64,000 bases of DNA from Bacillus sp. OK048 (GCF_900103525.1 NZ_FNHN01000012.1:89393-153392); one strand, 5' to 3'; positions 33,720 to 43,626 are shown, counted from the stretch's first letter. Notes: generated by a model from the letters alone, not told the origin. Numbers and translations are program-made.

Positions 33720-35549
33720 TCATGTTTTTCCTGTTTTACTTTGTGGAGGGTGGTTTGGTAAAACTATTGAAACCACAGTCCCTTCATTTACCTTACTACT
33801 TAGTTCCAATCCATATTGATCGCCGAAAAGGAGTTGAATCCGTCTATTTACATTGGTGACGCCAATCCCGAGATCGCTTCTGAGTTCCGGCCTGTTTTTT
33901 CTATCAGGCGACATAGCCTCCTGAATTTCTATTAATTTTTCATTTGTCATTCCCCTGCCATTGTCGATGACAGAGACATGAAGACTAGAACCAAGTTCGG
34001 TTGCTCGAATCGTTATCACAATTTCCGGCATTCCTTTCCGATAGCCATGTTGAATCGCATTCTCAACAAGTGGCTGAAGACTGAGCTTTGCTATGGAGGC
34101 ATGATATAAAGTAGGATCGATTTCTAATACCAGTTTAATAGGTTTTTTTACTCTGTGGTCGTGAATGGTAAGATAGCTTTTAACATGTTCAATTTCATCC
34201 GCTAATGTCACCAATTCAAAATTCCGGACAGAATAACGGAACATATTTGCTAAGGCCTCTGACATTTCTGAAATTTCATCCACTCCATTAATAACGCCAT
34301 ACGCGTTCATTGTTTCAAGGGTGTTGTACAAAAAGTGTGGATTAATTTGTGATTGTAGTGCCTGGATCTCTAACTGTTGTTTTTCAAGCTCTCTTTCCTG
34401 CAATTCAATCTTGACCTGATTATTCTTTAACTCCGCCTTATAGACCTGATCAACCAGCGTGGAGAGCCTGTCCACCATGTTGTTATAGCTCCTAAGTAGA
34501 CTACTTATTTCATCGTTTCTTGAAAGGTTCGGTACCTTTTTCCATGTACCATGCTCCACTGTTTTCATTGCTCGTTCTAACAACCTGATTGGCTTCATGA
34601 TCTGCATAATAAAATTTAGGGATAATATAAGGGCAATGATGGTGACAACAATGCCCGATATAATACCCGTCAATCGGACACCGGAAATGGGAGCCAACAG
34701 CTGTGACTCAGGCACGGCTGCAATCAGTTTCCATCCCGTATAATCGGAAGTTAAAAAATGAAAAAATGTGGATTCATTGTTCCATTGATCAAAAAAAGTA
34801 CCCTGGTTAAATTGAACAATATTTTTTCTACCCACATCTTTTAAGGTATTACCAATAAATTTTGAGTCAGGATGAAAAATGACTTTTCCATCCTGATCCG
34901 AAATCATAAAAAACCCTTCATTACCTAAGTTAGCCTCTTTCCACAATTCTCCTAACTCGGAAGAATTAATTTCAATCATCAAGATTCCATTTGGTGTAAA
35001 CGACTTCATCCCTCTGATTTTTCGTGCAATCGTTAGGGTAATACTACCGTTTTGATTCGACGGAAAAATGATCATTTTTCCGCTGTCCGGGGTGATCTTT
35101 TTTAAATGGTTATATTTTTCTTCGGAAAAAGAACTTCCCTTATCCCGTAAGTCAATATGTCTCCCATTATCACCCATTATGTACATTCTCTTAATTTCAG
35201 GCTTCTGCATGATGATCGTATCCATCATGGTCCATAGTTCCTCGTAATATTGATAGCGGACATGTTCTTGCACCGTCACATTCGTTTCTTCCAAATCAAG
35301 GAAATGCTTTACGTTTGGGTTGGAAACAAGCGGCAGGGTTACTAACTCATAATTCTTTACAAAACGATCGGTTTGAAAAGATACTGCTGTGACAACTTGT
35401 TCAAGATAGTTTTCCGTTTGTTTCTCAAGACTATTAGATGCTTGTATGTAAATGATACTTGCCACAATAATCAAAGGTAGAATCATAACAATGGCAAAGT
35501 ATAGCATCAATCTTTGAAAAAGGTTCATACTGTGGAGCCATTTCTTCAT
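33720..35549 (-). CDS. YesM-type sensor histidine kinase
   Basis: A 609-residue membrane kinase. TM1 is at 13-35, an extracellular Cache-type sensor spans 36-288 and TM2 is about 292-314. Then come HAMP (315-370), a coiled coil, the His_kinase domain with phospho-His405 (NPHFLYNTLETM) and the HATPase (PLVENAIQHGYRKG, DNGRGM, GIGVTNVNRR). It overlaps the upstream response regulator gene by 4 bases (ATGA), so the two are coupled. This LytS/YesM class commonly senses extracellular oligosaccharides via a binding protein. Confidence 0.93.
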   Translation of the reverse strand: MKKWLHSMNLFQRLMLYFAIVMILPLIIVASIIYIQASNSLEKQTENYLEQVVTAVSFQTDRFVKNYELVTLPLVSNPNVKHFLDLEETNVTVQEHVRYQYYEELWTMMDTIIMQKPEIKRMYIMGDNGRHIDLRDKGSSFSEEKYNHLKKITPDSGKMIIFPSNQNGSITLTIARKIRGMKSFTPNGILMIEINSSELGELWKEANLGNEGFFMISDQDGKVIFHPDSKFIGNTLKDVGRKNIVQFNQGTFFDQWNNESTFFHFLTSDYTGWKLIAAVPESQLLAPISGVRLTGIISGIVVTIIALILSLNFIMQIMKPIRLLERAMKTVEHGTWKKVPNLSRNDEISSLLRSYNNMVDRLSTLVDQVYKAELKNNQVKIELQERELEKQQLEIQALQSQINPHFLYNTLETMNAYGVINGVDEISEMSEALANMFRYSVRNFELVTLADEIEHVKSYLTIHDHRVKKPIKLVLEIDPTLYHASIAKLSLQPLVENAIQHGYRKGMPEIVITIRATELGSSLHVSVIDNGRGMTNEKLIEIQEAMSPDRKNRPELRSDLGIGVTNVNRRIQLLFGDQYGLELSSKVNEGTVVSIVLPNHPPQSKTGKT

Positions 35550-36601
35550 GCTTTGATCCCTAATGTCTGTCGATATTCTTTCGGCGAGGTGCCAGTATAT
35601 TTCTTAAATGTTTTGGTGAAATGCGGTGCGTCATCATATCCAATTTCACTAGAAATATCAATAATCCGCATATTACTACGCTCAAGTAGCTGTTTTGCTG
35701 CTTCCATTCTTAAATGAATACGATAATCGACAAATGTCTGTCCTGTTTCCCTTTTAAATAATTGACTAAAATAACTACTGTTGAGACCTAATATTTGAGC
35801 GACATCCTCTAGGTTTACTTTGGCGCAGACATTTTTCTTCATATATTCCTTGGCTACCTCAATCGGATCTACAAACTTTCCTTTCCTTTGGACTTTTGCC
35901 ATATCAATCACCTGTAAACAATTTTCCACAAATTGGGTAGTAATATGAATGATTTGCTCTCCCTTCAAATGATATGTAACATCAAGGCTGATGCTTCCTT
36001 TTTGGTTAATCCGATCCACTAAGGTTTTTAATAAATGGTTCATTACACTTTGATAGTATGATAGCTTTAAATGTTTTTTCTCTACTTTATCTCCCCACGT
36101 CCTCATGATTTCTTTCACAAGATCACCATCTAAGACCCAAATGGCTGATTCCAGGTTTGCTAACATCTCGTCTATCTCATCGATTTCAATGAAATTATTC
36201 CGCTCTTTTTTAATGTTTTCTACTAAACGCTGCATCGTTTCATTTAATTTATTCCTTGTAATCGGTTTCAAAAGATAGTCTTTTGCACCATGATAAATCG
36301 CCTGCTGTGCATACTGGAACGAATCATGGCCGGATATGATAACCCACTGTGCAGCAGGGTGATAGTGGGCTGATTTCTCCAGCAAGGATAAACCATCCAT
36401 TTCTGGCATATTAATATCCGTAAAGACAATGTCGAATGCTAGATCCTGTAAGAGTTGATCTGCATCAATTCCATCTTCGGCTTCTTGAATTTCGTCTATG
36501 CACATTCCTTCAATTTCTAAATGTTCTAAGAGATGGCGTAATTTTTTTCGAATCATGAATTCATCTTCAATAATTAATATTTTCAATCGTAACAACCCCA
36601 T
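35546..36601 (-). CDS. YesN-type response regulator with AraC DNA-binding domain
   Basis: A 351-residue regulator. The receiver (6-125) has the phospho-acceptor Asp62 (IVFTDINMPEMDG) and K112-type KPIT. A linker follows, and the C-terminal AraC double HTH (about 245-345) ends with the family signature FTKTFKKYTGTSPKEYR. It pairs with the YesM kinase and probably activates the transport and lyase genes. ATG at 36601 lacks a clear ribosome binding site; a TTG at 36586, preceded by GGGG, is a possible true start. Confidence 0.92.
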   Translation of the reverse strand: MGLLRLKILIIEDEFMIRKKLRHLLEHLEIEGMCIDEIQEAEDGIDADQLLQDLAFDIVFTDINMPEMDGLSLLEKSAHYHPAAQWVIISGHDSFQYAQQAIYHGAKDYLLKPITRNKLNETMQRLVENIKKERNNFIEIDEIDEMLANLESAIWVLDGDLVKEIMRTWGDKVEKKHLKLSYYQSVMNHLLKTLVDRINQKGSISLDVTYHLKGEQIIHITTQFVENCLQVIDMAKVQRKGKFVDPIEVAKEYMKKNVCAKVNLEDVAQILGLNSSYFSQLFKRETGQTFVDYRIHLRMEAAKQLLERSNMRIIDISSEIGYDDAPHFTKTFKKYTGTSPKEYRQTLGIKA

Positions 36602-36762
36602 TTTTTTGAATTTTAGAACTATTAATTATTATACAATGAATTCTGTAGGAAAAAGTAGAATTATTTCGGAAAACTAAATAAAACGTCGATAGGTTAGGCT
36701 GTATGACACGGCCAAATGGAAGAAGGCTATCCTAAAGTAAATTTTAGGACAGCCTAACATGG

Positions 36763-38355
36763 TTATTTTCTTCTTGATTCTGTAAATTCTTTGTTTTTAT
36801 ATCTTTCAGCAGCTTCTTCTAATGCCTTAGCACCGCCTCTTGTTTTCCATTCCTCAACTACCTTTGGCCAATCGCTGATTGGTTCAGCGCCAGTGATCAT
36901 CTTAGCCATATGTCCCATCAACACTTTTGGCGGAGTATCCGAACTTGGCTGAAGATCAGGCAGTGTATCCAAAGCCTTCAATGGAGGATCAAAATTTATC
37001 CCATCCCGGCCTTCTTTTGCAAGAATGTCATCGTACACCTTAATCAGTTCCTGACCTTCAGGTGTCATTTCTAGTAACCCCTTAATATAAGTGGTATCCT
37101 GGACCATCCAAAGGAAAGCGGTTCGGTAACGTTCAATATTCACTTCATCAACAGTTTCAGGAGTCTTGTAGTTTACTTTTCCACTATCCATCGTGAAGTC
37201 TTTTCCTTCAATTCCATATGTGAAGTACTTTGCTGCTTCTTCAGATAGCATCCAGTCAAAGAATTTAATAATCCGTTCTGGATTTTTTGTTTCTTTATTG
37301 ATGGCATAAGCACGCGTTACATCACCATAAAGGTAATATCCACCTTTGCCGTCTGGTCCTACAGGAGATGGAATAATCGCAATTTCAGCATCAGGTACAT
37401 TTTCCTTTAGCTGCTGCTCCCATTGTAATAATTCATTGGCATTCATGGACCACATTCCAATGTTGCCAGTGATCGCGTCATTTTTATACTGCTTTGAATC
37501 GATTGTTAAAAATTCTTTATGCAGCAACCCTTCATCATACATGGTCTTATATGTTTTAAGGGCTTCCTCCATATTTTTTGAATCAAAGAACTTCGGTACA
37601 GGTTTTCCATCTTTATCTAGTTCCCACATGCTACTGTAAGGCAAAACATCGTATGCTCCAAAGAAAGTATCTGCATACTTGAAATCTGTACGTCCGCCAA
37701 ATGGCTGTGCTACACCCATTTTCTTAAATTCACGTAATACATTTAACGTTTCTTCAACGGTTTTTGGTACTTCCAAACCGGCTTTATCGAGTAAGTCTTT
37801 ACGGACATATGTGGCTCTCCGTGAAGGATTAGATAGGTACTCTGGAATTGAATAAATCTTACCATCCTTATATCTTTGTTTCTTCCAAGCTTCCTCCGGA
37901 ATATACTTTTTCAAATTTGATCCATACTTTTCAATTAAATCGTCAAGTGGCAAAAACACACCTGCTTCAACAGCCTGTTGTAAAGATTGTCCGCTTCCTT
38001 CCCCAAAACCAGCAGATGTCTGGACAACATCTGGAATATCTCCTGAAGCAAACATTAAGTCCATTTTTGTCGAGTATTCATTATGCGGCATAAGACGAAT
38101 ATCTAAATCTGTGTTCGTTAACTTTTCCAACTCTTTTACATACTCATCCTCATTAATATTAGGAGAATTTTCTACATGAGTAAAAGCCAGTGTACGCATG
38201 GAGATCGAGAATTTCAATGGTTCCTTTGATTCCTCTTCTGTTTCTTTTTTTTCATCTGTTTTTTCAGATGTTGGCTTACTTTGGCAACCTACTAGTAAAA
38301 TAAGCGAAAAAAGTGCAACTGCCAAAATCTGTAAGGCTTGTTTGAAATCTTTCAT
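36763..38355 (-). CDS. Extracellular solute-binding lipoprotein (LplA/AlgQ-type)
   Basis: A 530-residue lipoprotein with lipobox LLVGC (Cys24), then a Glu/Lys/Thr-rich linker (28-47) and a long type 1 sugar-binding fold. Its size and its pairing with LplB/LplC permeases match the LplA/YtcQ group, which includes the alginate-binding AlgQ proteins. It should deliver oligouronides to the permeases encoded just upstream. A perfect cre site lies 28 bases before the start. ATG at 38355 follows AAAGGGGG. Confidence 0.9.
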   Translation of the reverse strand: MKDFKQALQILAVALFSLILLVGCQSKPTSEKTDEKKETEEESKEPLKFSISMRTLAFTHVENSPNINEDEYVKELEKLTNTDLDIRLMPHNEYSTKMDLMFASGDIPDVVQTSAGFGEGSGQSLQQAVEAGVFLPLDDLIEKYGSNLKKYIPEEAWKKQRYKDGKIYSIPEYLSNPSRRATYVRKDLLDKAGLEVPKTVEETLNVLREFKKMGVAQPFGGRTDFKYADTFFGAYDVLPYSSMWELDKDGKPVPKFFDSKNMEEALKTYKTMYDEGLLHKEFLTIDSKQYKNDAITGNIGMWSMNANELLQWEQQLKENVPDAEIAIIPSPVGPDGKGGYYLYGDVTRAYAINKETKNPERIIKFFDWMLSEEAAKYFTYGIEGKDFTMDSGKVNYKTPETVDEVNIERYRTAFLWMVQDTTYIKGLLEMTPEGQELIKVYDDILAKEGRDGINFDPPLKALDTLPDLQPSSDTPPKVLMGHMAKMITGAEPISDWPKVVEEWKTRGGAKALEEAAERYKNKEFTESRRK

Positions 38356-38382
38356 TAATTCTACCCCCTTTATTTTTTAGAA

Positions 38383-38396
38383 AGCAAGCGTTTTCA
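38383..38396. promoter_or_regulatory. CcpA catabolite-responsive element (cre)
   Basis: Minus strand TGAAAACGCTTGCT fits the cre consensus TGWAARCGYTWNCW at every position. It lies between the permease and binding-protein genes, so CcpA could block read-through or an internal promoter. Confidence 0.75.
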
Positions 38397-38476
38397 TTTG
38401 CTTGAATTGATTATATTCTTTCAATGAATCTATCAACAATGGACTTTCTTTTAGTCTACTTGGGATTTTTTTATAA

Positions 38477-39355
38477 TTACTCTTTAATTGACCCAATCAT
38501 GGTTCCTTTTACAAAATGCTTCTGTAAAAATGGATACAACAATAAGATTGGCAGTGTTGCAACTACTACTGTAGCCATTTGAATACCTTCTGGTGAATTT
38601 AATGCAATGGTAGAGTACACAGAATTGGCTTCAACAGACATTTCATCATTGACTAACATTTGTCTTAATTTTACCTGCAACGGATACAATTTTGGATCAT
38701 TTAAGTAATACAAAGCAGTTTGATAGCTATTCCAGTGGCTCACACCATAAAAAATACCAATTGTTGCTAAAACAGGTTTTGATAGTGGTAATACGATGCG
38801 GAGTAAGATACCCAGCTCCCCCAGACCGTCTATTCGTGCTGCATCGATTAATGTGCTTGGTATATTTAAGAAGAACGATCTCATTACAAAGAAATTGAAT
38901 GCACTAATCATACTTGGAATAATTAATGCCCAGAGCGTATCAATCATTCCAAAGCTTTTAACAACTAAATACGAGGGTATTAACGGTGCGGAAAAAATCA
39001 TTGTGAATAATACCATGAATAAAATGACTTTTTTCCCTTTATATTCCGGTCTTGACAGTGGATAAGCAAGGGATGTTGTCGCTAATAAGTTAATAAATGT
39101 CCCGCCTACTGTAATAATCACTGAAACCAGAAATGCCCTCCAAATGGACGCATCGTGAAACACATATTCATAGTTGATTAAAGTAAAATCTACCGGCCAA
39201 AAGAAGACCTCTCCTTTCGCAATGGCATTCGAATTACTGAATGATTTAGCAAATACGGATATTAATGGAAGTAACATCGTTAGTGAGAGAAACGCTAAAA
39301 ATAACATATTTCCGACATCAAATATTTTCGATTTTATGCTTGTACTATATTTCAT
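38477..39355 (-). CDS. Carbohydrate ABC permease, LplC/YtcP type
   Basis: A 292-residue permease with six helices. The EAA loop is DAARIDGLGELGILLRIVLPLSKP, the site that docks the ATPase. It ends with the family tail LQKHFVKGTMIGSIKE. It is the partner of the LplB-type permease encoded 11 bases upstream. No ATPase gene is present; this class usually borrows a shared MsmX-like ATPase. ATG at 39355 follows AGGAGGGG. Confidence 0.92.
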   Translation of the reverse strand: MKYSTSIKSKIFDVGNMLFLAFLSLTMLLPLISVFAKSFSNSNAIAKGEVFFWPVDFTLINYEYVFHDASIWRAFLVSVIITVGGTFINLLATTSLAYPLSRPEYKGKKVILFMVLFTMIFSAPLIPSYLVVKSFGMIDTLWALIIPSMISAFNFFVMRSFFLNIPSTLIDAARIDGLGELGILLRIVLPLSKPVLATIGIFYGVSHWNSYQTALYYLNDPKLYPLQVKLRQMLVNDEMSVEANSVYSTIALNSPEGIQMATVVVATLPILLLYPFLQKHFVKGTMIGSIKE

Positions 39356-39366
39356 CTTTTCCCCTC

Positions 39367-40335
39367 CTAATATAAACTGTTCCCTGATACTTTCTTACTG
39401 ACAAAATTTGCCACTACCAAGAGTACGAGTCCGACAACTGATTTTAATAGTCCTATTGCAGTCGTAAAACTGTACTGGGCATTCCGTAGACCTACATCGT
39501 ATATATAAGTATCAAGAATATCTCCATTTGCCTGGTTCAACGGATTGAGGAATACGTAAACCCTTTCAAAACCGAAATCAAGAAAATGTCCAATATGGAG
39601 CAGGAATAAAATACTGAACGTTGGAAGAATTGCTGGAACTGTTACATTCCAAATTTGCTGAAGTCTATTGGCCCCGTCTACTTTTGCAGCTTCATAGAGT
39701 TCCGGGTTGACGCCTGCAAGTGCTGCTAAGTAAATAATCGTTCCCCAGCCCACACTTTGCCATAAATAAGTGAGCACCAGTATCGGACGGATAAAATCTT
39801 CAGAACCCATAAAATAAATCGGCTCATGTCCTAACCATTCAATAAATTTATTTAAAATACCAGTAGTCGGAGAAAGAATTCCAATAAACAAGCCGCTAAT
39901 AATTACCCAAGAAAGAAAATGCGGCATATAGACAATCGTTTGAATTAACCTTTTATAAAGTACTAACCTTAATTCATTCAATAACAATGCTAAAATCAAA
40001 GGTGCAGGAAAAATTAATATATCATAAAAGCTTAGGAGCAGCGTGTTTTTTAATACACGAATAGAATCTGGATTCTCAAAAAGAGCCTGAAAATGTTTGA
40101 GACCAACCCAAGTGCTGTCCCATATACCTACAAAAATATTGTAATCCTTGAAAGCTATAATCGATCCCATTAGCGGTGTATATTTAAAGACTAGAAAATA
40201 TAGGATTCCTGGTAATGATATGAAATAAAGCGCTTTATATTTGTTAAGTCTTCCAAGTGCTTGACGAAAATGAGATTCCTTTTTTATCGTAATGTTTGGT
40301 TCTGTACTTAAATTTTGGACGACCGTACTTTTCAT
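39367..40335 (-). CDS. Carbohydrate ABC permease, LplB/YteP type
   Basis: A 322-residue permease with about six helices. Family landmarks are LPGILYFLVFKYTPLMGSIIAFKDYN near the N terminus and the EAA loop YEAAKVDGANRLQQIWNVTVPAI. It is the first gene of the oligouronide transport group. ATG at 40335 follows AGGAGGG. The N-terminal 30 residues are cytoplasmic and charged. Confidence 0.93.
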   Translation of the reverse strand: MKSTVVQNLSTEPNITIKKESHFRQALGRLNKYKALYFISLPGILYFLVFKYTPLMGSIIAFKDYNIFVGIWDSTWVGLKHFQALFENPDSIRVLKNTLLLSFYDILIFPAPLILALLLNELRLVLYKRLIQTIVYMPHFLSWVIISGLFIGILSPTTGILNKFIEWLGHEPIYFMGSEDFIRPILVLTYLWQSVGWGTIIYLAALAGVNPELYEAAKVDGANRLQQIWNVTVPAILPTFSILFLLHIGHFLDFGFERVYVFLNPLNQANGDILDTYIYDVGLRNAQYSFTTAIGLLKSVVGLVLLVVANFVSKKVSGNSLY

Positions 40336-40361
40336 CTAGTTTTCCCTCCTAATCTCTTTGT

Positions 40362-40379
40362 TTACATTGTACTTCGCAC
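40362..40379 (-). other. Possible 5-codon leader peptide
   Basis: Minus strand AAGGAGG-TCAAA-GTG begins a reading frame of only five codons (Met-Arg-Ser-Thr-Met, stop) that ends 26 bases before the permease start, which has its own AGGAGGG. It may be a leader or a decayed start site. Confidence 0.3.
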
Positions 40380-40512
40380 TTTGACCTCCTTAATAATCGT
40401 TTTCTAAATTTTAAGACTTCTAACTTGAGTTTTTTATTTTCCTATTGATTGCAGTTTAACATTACAAACCAATTAGTACTTTGGAGACATTTTAGCTAGC
40501 TATGTGTTTTTT

Positions 40513-41721
40513 TTAGGTTTTAGATCCATTCCTATAAAAAATAATGGAAATGAAACATCCGAATAGAAACATCGTCATCCATGGTACGAAAGAATAGTGA
40601 CTTTGAAATGTAAGATCATGAAGATATCCTCCTCCTGTATTACCCAAGAAGCCGCCGAGAGCAAAACTCCAGCCGGTAAATCCAAAATAGGTTGCAAAGG
40701 ATTGTGAATCAGAGAAATTTGAAATTAAGTGATTCATTGTAGGTACAACTAACATTTGTCCAAGGGTGAAAATTAGCACCGCCCCTAACATCGACCAAAG
40801 TCCCGTTGTGAAGCCAAATATCAACAAACTTATTCCTAGCAGGAATGTTCCTACAGCCATAATTTTTAGTTGATGAACTCTCTTCGATAAAATTTGTAAC
40901 AATGGAATTTGCAACAGAACCATAAATATGGCTCCAGCCATATATAGAAAGGCTATATTTTCAACATTTTCGTGTAACACTTTCATTCTTACGGGTACGG
41001 AAAGATACAGCTGAACGTTTAATGCCCAAACACCGATAATCAGCATGCAAAATAGTAGAAAATTCCTATCTCTTACTATTTTTTTGGCGATTGGGATAAT
41101 TTTCTCTTTTTCTGTCGTTTTACCAGCCATTTCGGGCAGTAGAAACCAAGATAGTAGCAATGCCAGCACAAACATAAATGCGGATGAAAAACACACCAGA
41201 GAAAAATCGAACTGAAGAAGAAACATTCCAATAACGGGACCTAAAATAAAGCCAACATTACTGAGAGTCTCACGAATACTAAAGATCTTTGTTTTCATAG
41301 CTTCACTTACGTTTTTGGCATAGGCGCCAAAGCTTGCCGGATGGAAGAGCGCACCACCCAAACCGGAAATAAATGCAGCAATTGCAAAACCTGCTGGATG
41401 ATCAACAATTCCATATAAGGTGAAGCCAACAATGCGAATCCCGACTCCGATTAAAATGGCTTTCTTATATCCAATCCGATCGGCGGCTATCCCACAAAAA
41501 AAACGAAATCCATTTTGGGCTATACCACTGACTGCAATAATCGATCCAGAAAGAGCAGTACTCATGCCTAAATGATTAATAAAATATACACTTAAAATGG
41601 GAACTAGCATATAAAAACCGATGGCCATGACTAACGTGTCAACGTACAAAGCCAGTAAACCTGGACTAATAGATCTTTGAACGACGGCTTCATCTTCCGT
41701 CTTCAATCCCCTAAGAAACAT
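40513..41721 (-). CDS. MFS transporter
   Basis: A 402-residue major facilitator with twelve predicted helices. The motif A-like loop between TM2 and TM3 is GIAADRIGYKKAI. The second half starts after a basic loop near 205. Drug or sugar efflux is possible; the substrate is unknown. ATG at 41721 follows AAGGGGTGG. It is convergent with nothing and lies just upstream of the oligouronide locus, but nothing links it to that pathway. Confidence 0.9.
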   Translation of the reverse strand: MFLRGLKTEDEAVVQRSISPGLLALYVDTLVMAIGFYMLVPILSVYFINHLGMSTALSGSIIAVSGIAQNGFRFFCGIAADRIGYKKAILIGVGIRIVGFTLYGIVDHPAGFAIAAFISGLGGALFHPASFGAYAKNVSEAMKTKIFSIRETLSNVGFILGPVIGMFLLQFDFSLVCFSSAFMFVLALLLSWFLLPEMAGKTTEKEKIIPIAKKIVRDRNFLLFCMLIIGVWALNVQLYLSVPVRMKVLHENVENIAFLYMAGAIFMVLLQIPLLQILSKRVHQLKIMAVGTFLLGISLLIFGFTTGLWSMLGAVLIFTLGQMLVVPTMNHLISNFSDSQSFATYFGFTGWSFALGGFLGNTGGGYLHDLTFQSHYSFVPWMTMFLFGCFISIIFYRNGSKT

Positions 41722-41862
41722 TACGTTCCACCCCTTTTGTCATTACTTGATACTATCACTCATTTTTAGGAATGGAAATTGGAGGATTGTAGATAGAAAT
41801 GGGTTTTTTTGTGGTGTAAGAAGGTTACCTATCTGACATTCATACCTTTATATTTTTGCAAA

Positions 41863-41887
41863 CAAAAAAAAACCGCAAATTGCGGTT
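41863..41887 (-). terminator. Terminator of yitT-like gene
   Basis: AACCGCAA-A-TTGCGGTT with T10 on the minus strand. Confidence 0.82.
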
Positions 41888-41901
41888 CATTATATTTTAC
41901 T

Positions 41902-42774
41902 TTAATGAATATCATGCTTTTTGAATGTACCACCCTTAACTTCTGCTACGTCATATACGATAACAAAGGAATTTGTGTCAATTTCGTTAATGATTTCTTT
42001 CATTTTACTTTCTTCTAAACGGTTAACCACACAATTGATTTCTTTGAACGTTTGATTTGAATAACCGCCTTCAACCAGCTTATACGTTGCCCCACGTCCT
42101 AGCTGCTCACGAATCCTCTCGACCATTAATTCAGGTTGATTTGTAATGATCTTAAAGGTTTTAGAACCACTTAAACCTTCTTCCACGATATGAATGACCT
42201 TAGAAGCAATATAATAAGCGATTGCCGATAGAATGGCTCCTTGGAGTCCGAAGACAGTTGAAACCACAATAAAAACAAACATATTTAAGAAAAGAATCAG
42301 ATCACTTGTTCCAAAAGGTAATTTGCGAGAAAGAAGAACGGCTAACATATCAATTCCATCTAACGCGCCGCCATTTCGTAATGCTAATCCCATTCCAAAA
42401 CCGATGATGATACCGCCAACAACAGTTATTAATAATGTATCACCTTGAATAATGGTTGGTACATGGTGCATAACAGTTGTTCCGATTGATAAGGACGCAA
42501 TACCAATAATCGAATAAATCGCAAAGCTTGTACCAATCTGTTTATACCCCAAAAAGACAAATGGAATATTCAGTACTGCTATTAACAGTCCTAATGGTAA
42601 ACCAATTAATTTTGAACCAACGATACTCAGACCTGTCACACCACCATCTGATACGTTGTTGGGGATTAATACAGAATCTAGTCCATACGCTGTAATAAAG
42701 GCCCCAATAATAACCAATAATGCTCGTAAAACCATTTTCAGCTTATTGGATTTTTGCTTCATCATTGCACTCAA
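41902..42774 (-). CDS. YitT family membrane protein
   Basis: A 290-residue protein with about five or six N-terminal helices (DUF161-type, motif SVLIPNNVSDGGVTGLS) and a C-terminal cytoplasmic DUF2179 domain (from about 205, KIITNQPELMVERIREQLGRG). Many paralogues exist in Bacillus; the function is unresolved. The start TTG at 42774 follows GAGGAAAA with an 8-base spacer; the internal ATG pair at codons 4 and 5 is a weaker alternative. Confidence 0.92.
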   Translation of the reverse strand: MSAMMKQKSNKLKMVLRALLVIIGAFITAYGLDSVLIPNNVSDGGVTGLSIVGSKLIGLPLGLLIAVLNIPFVFLGYKQIGTSFAIYSIIGIASLSIGTTVMHHVPTIIQGDTLLITVVGGIIIGFGMGLALRNGGALDGIDMLAVLLSRKLPFGTSDLILFLNMFVFIVVSTVFGLQGAILSAIAYYIASKVIHIVEEGLSGSKTFKIITNQPELMVERIREQLGRGATYKLVEGGYSNQTFKEINCVVNRLEESKMKEIINEIDTNSFVIVYDVAEVKGGTFKKHDIH

Positions 42775-42980
42775 ATTATTTTCCTCATTTCATACTTTTT
42801 TCCTATCTTTTAATTTAACAAAACCAAAACCATAATGGAATAAATTCGTAAAAAAATTATGCAAATAACGATGCATAATCTTCATTTTTTGCATAAATGG
42901 TGCCTGTCACCGCTGTTTGTCACCGCTGTTGTCCGTTGTGCATAGGATAATTTTATGTATTTATGAAAGGAATGAGAAAA

Positions 42981-43556
42981 ATGTACTATGATCCTAATAT
43001 GTATCGATACCCACATCCGTATTATCCCGTAGCACCCATAGATCCCTATATAAGTCAGCCTGTTTACTGGACATCACCTCATGAGAAGGGTCATTCTAAC
43101 CAATTTGGTTATGTCCACTCATCCAATGATAACCGAAATGTATTACATGATTACGGAAAGAAGCCATACGTTGTGAATATTAACAAGGCAACCAAGCAAA
43201 ACAAGAATTATCGAACAGCCATATGGACTGGAAATCATTTACAGGTTACTTTGATGAGTATTAATGTGGGAGAAGACATCGGGTTAGAAGTTCATCCGTT
43301 TGTGGATCAGTTCTTGCGCGTCGAAGATGGGCAAGGGATCGTTCGAATGGGGCCTAGAAAAGACCATTTAGATTTTGAGAAAAGAGTTACTGATGATTAT
43401 GCGATTATGGTCCCTGCTGGAACATGGCATAATGTGATCAATACTGGAAATAAACCACTTAAACTTTATTCGATTTATGCACCACCTAATCATCCTTTTG
43501 GGACTGTTCATAAAACTAAAGCAGCGGCCATGGCTGCTGAAGAACATCACGGCTAA
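42981..43556 (+). CDS. Cupin-domain protein with Tyr/Pro-rich N terminus
   Basis: About 191 residues. The N-terminal 25 residues are Tyr/Pro/His-rich (YYDPNMYRYPHPYYP), a composition seen in spore-coat-like proteins. The cupin domain (about 65-175) has motif 1 VGEDIGLEVHPFVDQFLRVEDG and motif 2 PAGTWHNVINTG, with metal ligands His, Glu-like and His. The C terminus is His/Ala-rich (AAEEHHG). Function is unknown. ATG at 42981 follows AAAGGA with 9 bases; upstream in-frame ATGs lack a site. Confidence 0.85.
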   Translation: MYYDPNMYRYPHPYYPVAPIDPYISQPVYWTSPHEKGHSNQFGYVHSSNDNRNVLHDYGKKPYVVNINKATKQNKNYRTAIWTGNHLQVTLMSINVGEDIGLEVHPFVDQFLRVEDGQGIVRMGPRKDHLDFEKRVTDDYAIMVPAGTWHNVINTGNKPLKLYSIYAPPNHPFGTVHKTKAAAMAAEEHHG

Positions 43557-43586
43557 TCAATTAAACACTTCTAAGAAACATCAAAC

Positions 43587-43626
43587 TAAAAACCGACCTT
43601 TCTATTTTTGAAAAAGGTCGGTTTTA
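43587..43626. terminator. Bidirectional terminator
   Basis: AAACCGACCTTTC / GAAAAAGGTCGGTTTT, 12-bp stem between the convergent cupin and DUF4317 genes. Confidence 0.85.

Noticed and set aside
35514..35717. Frame across the kinase/regulator overlap
   Set aside because: Antisense to two genes in 4-base overlap; no support.
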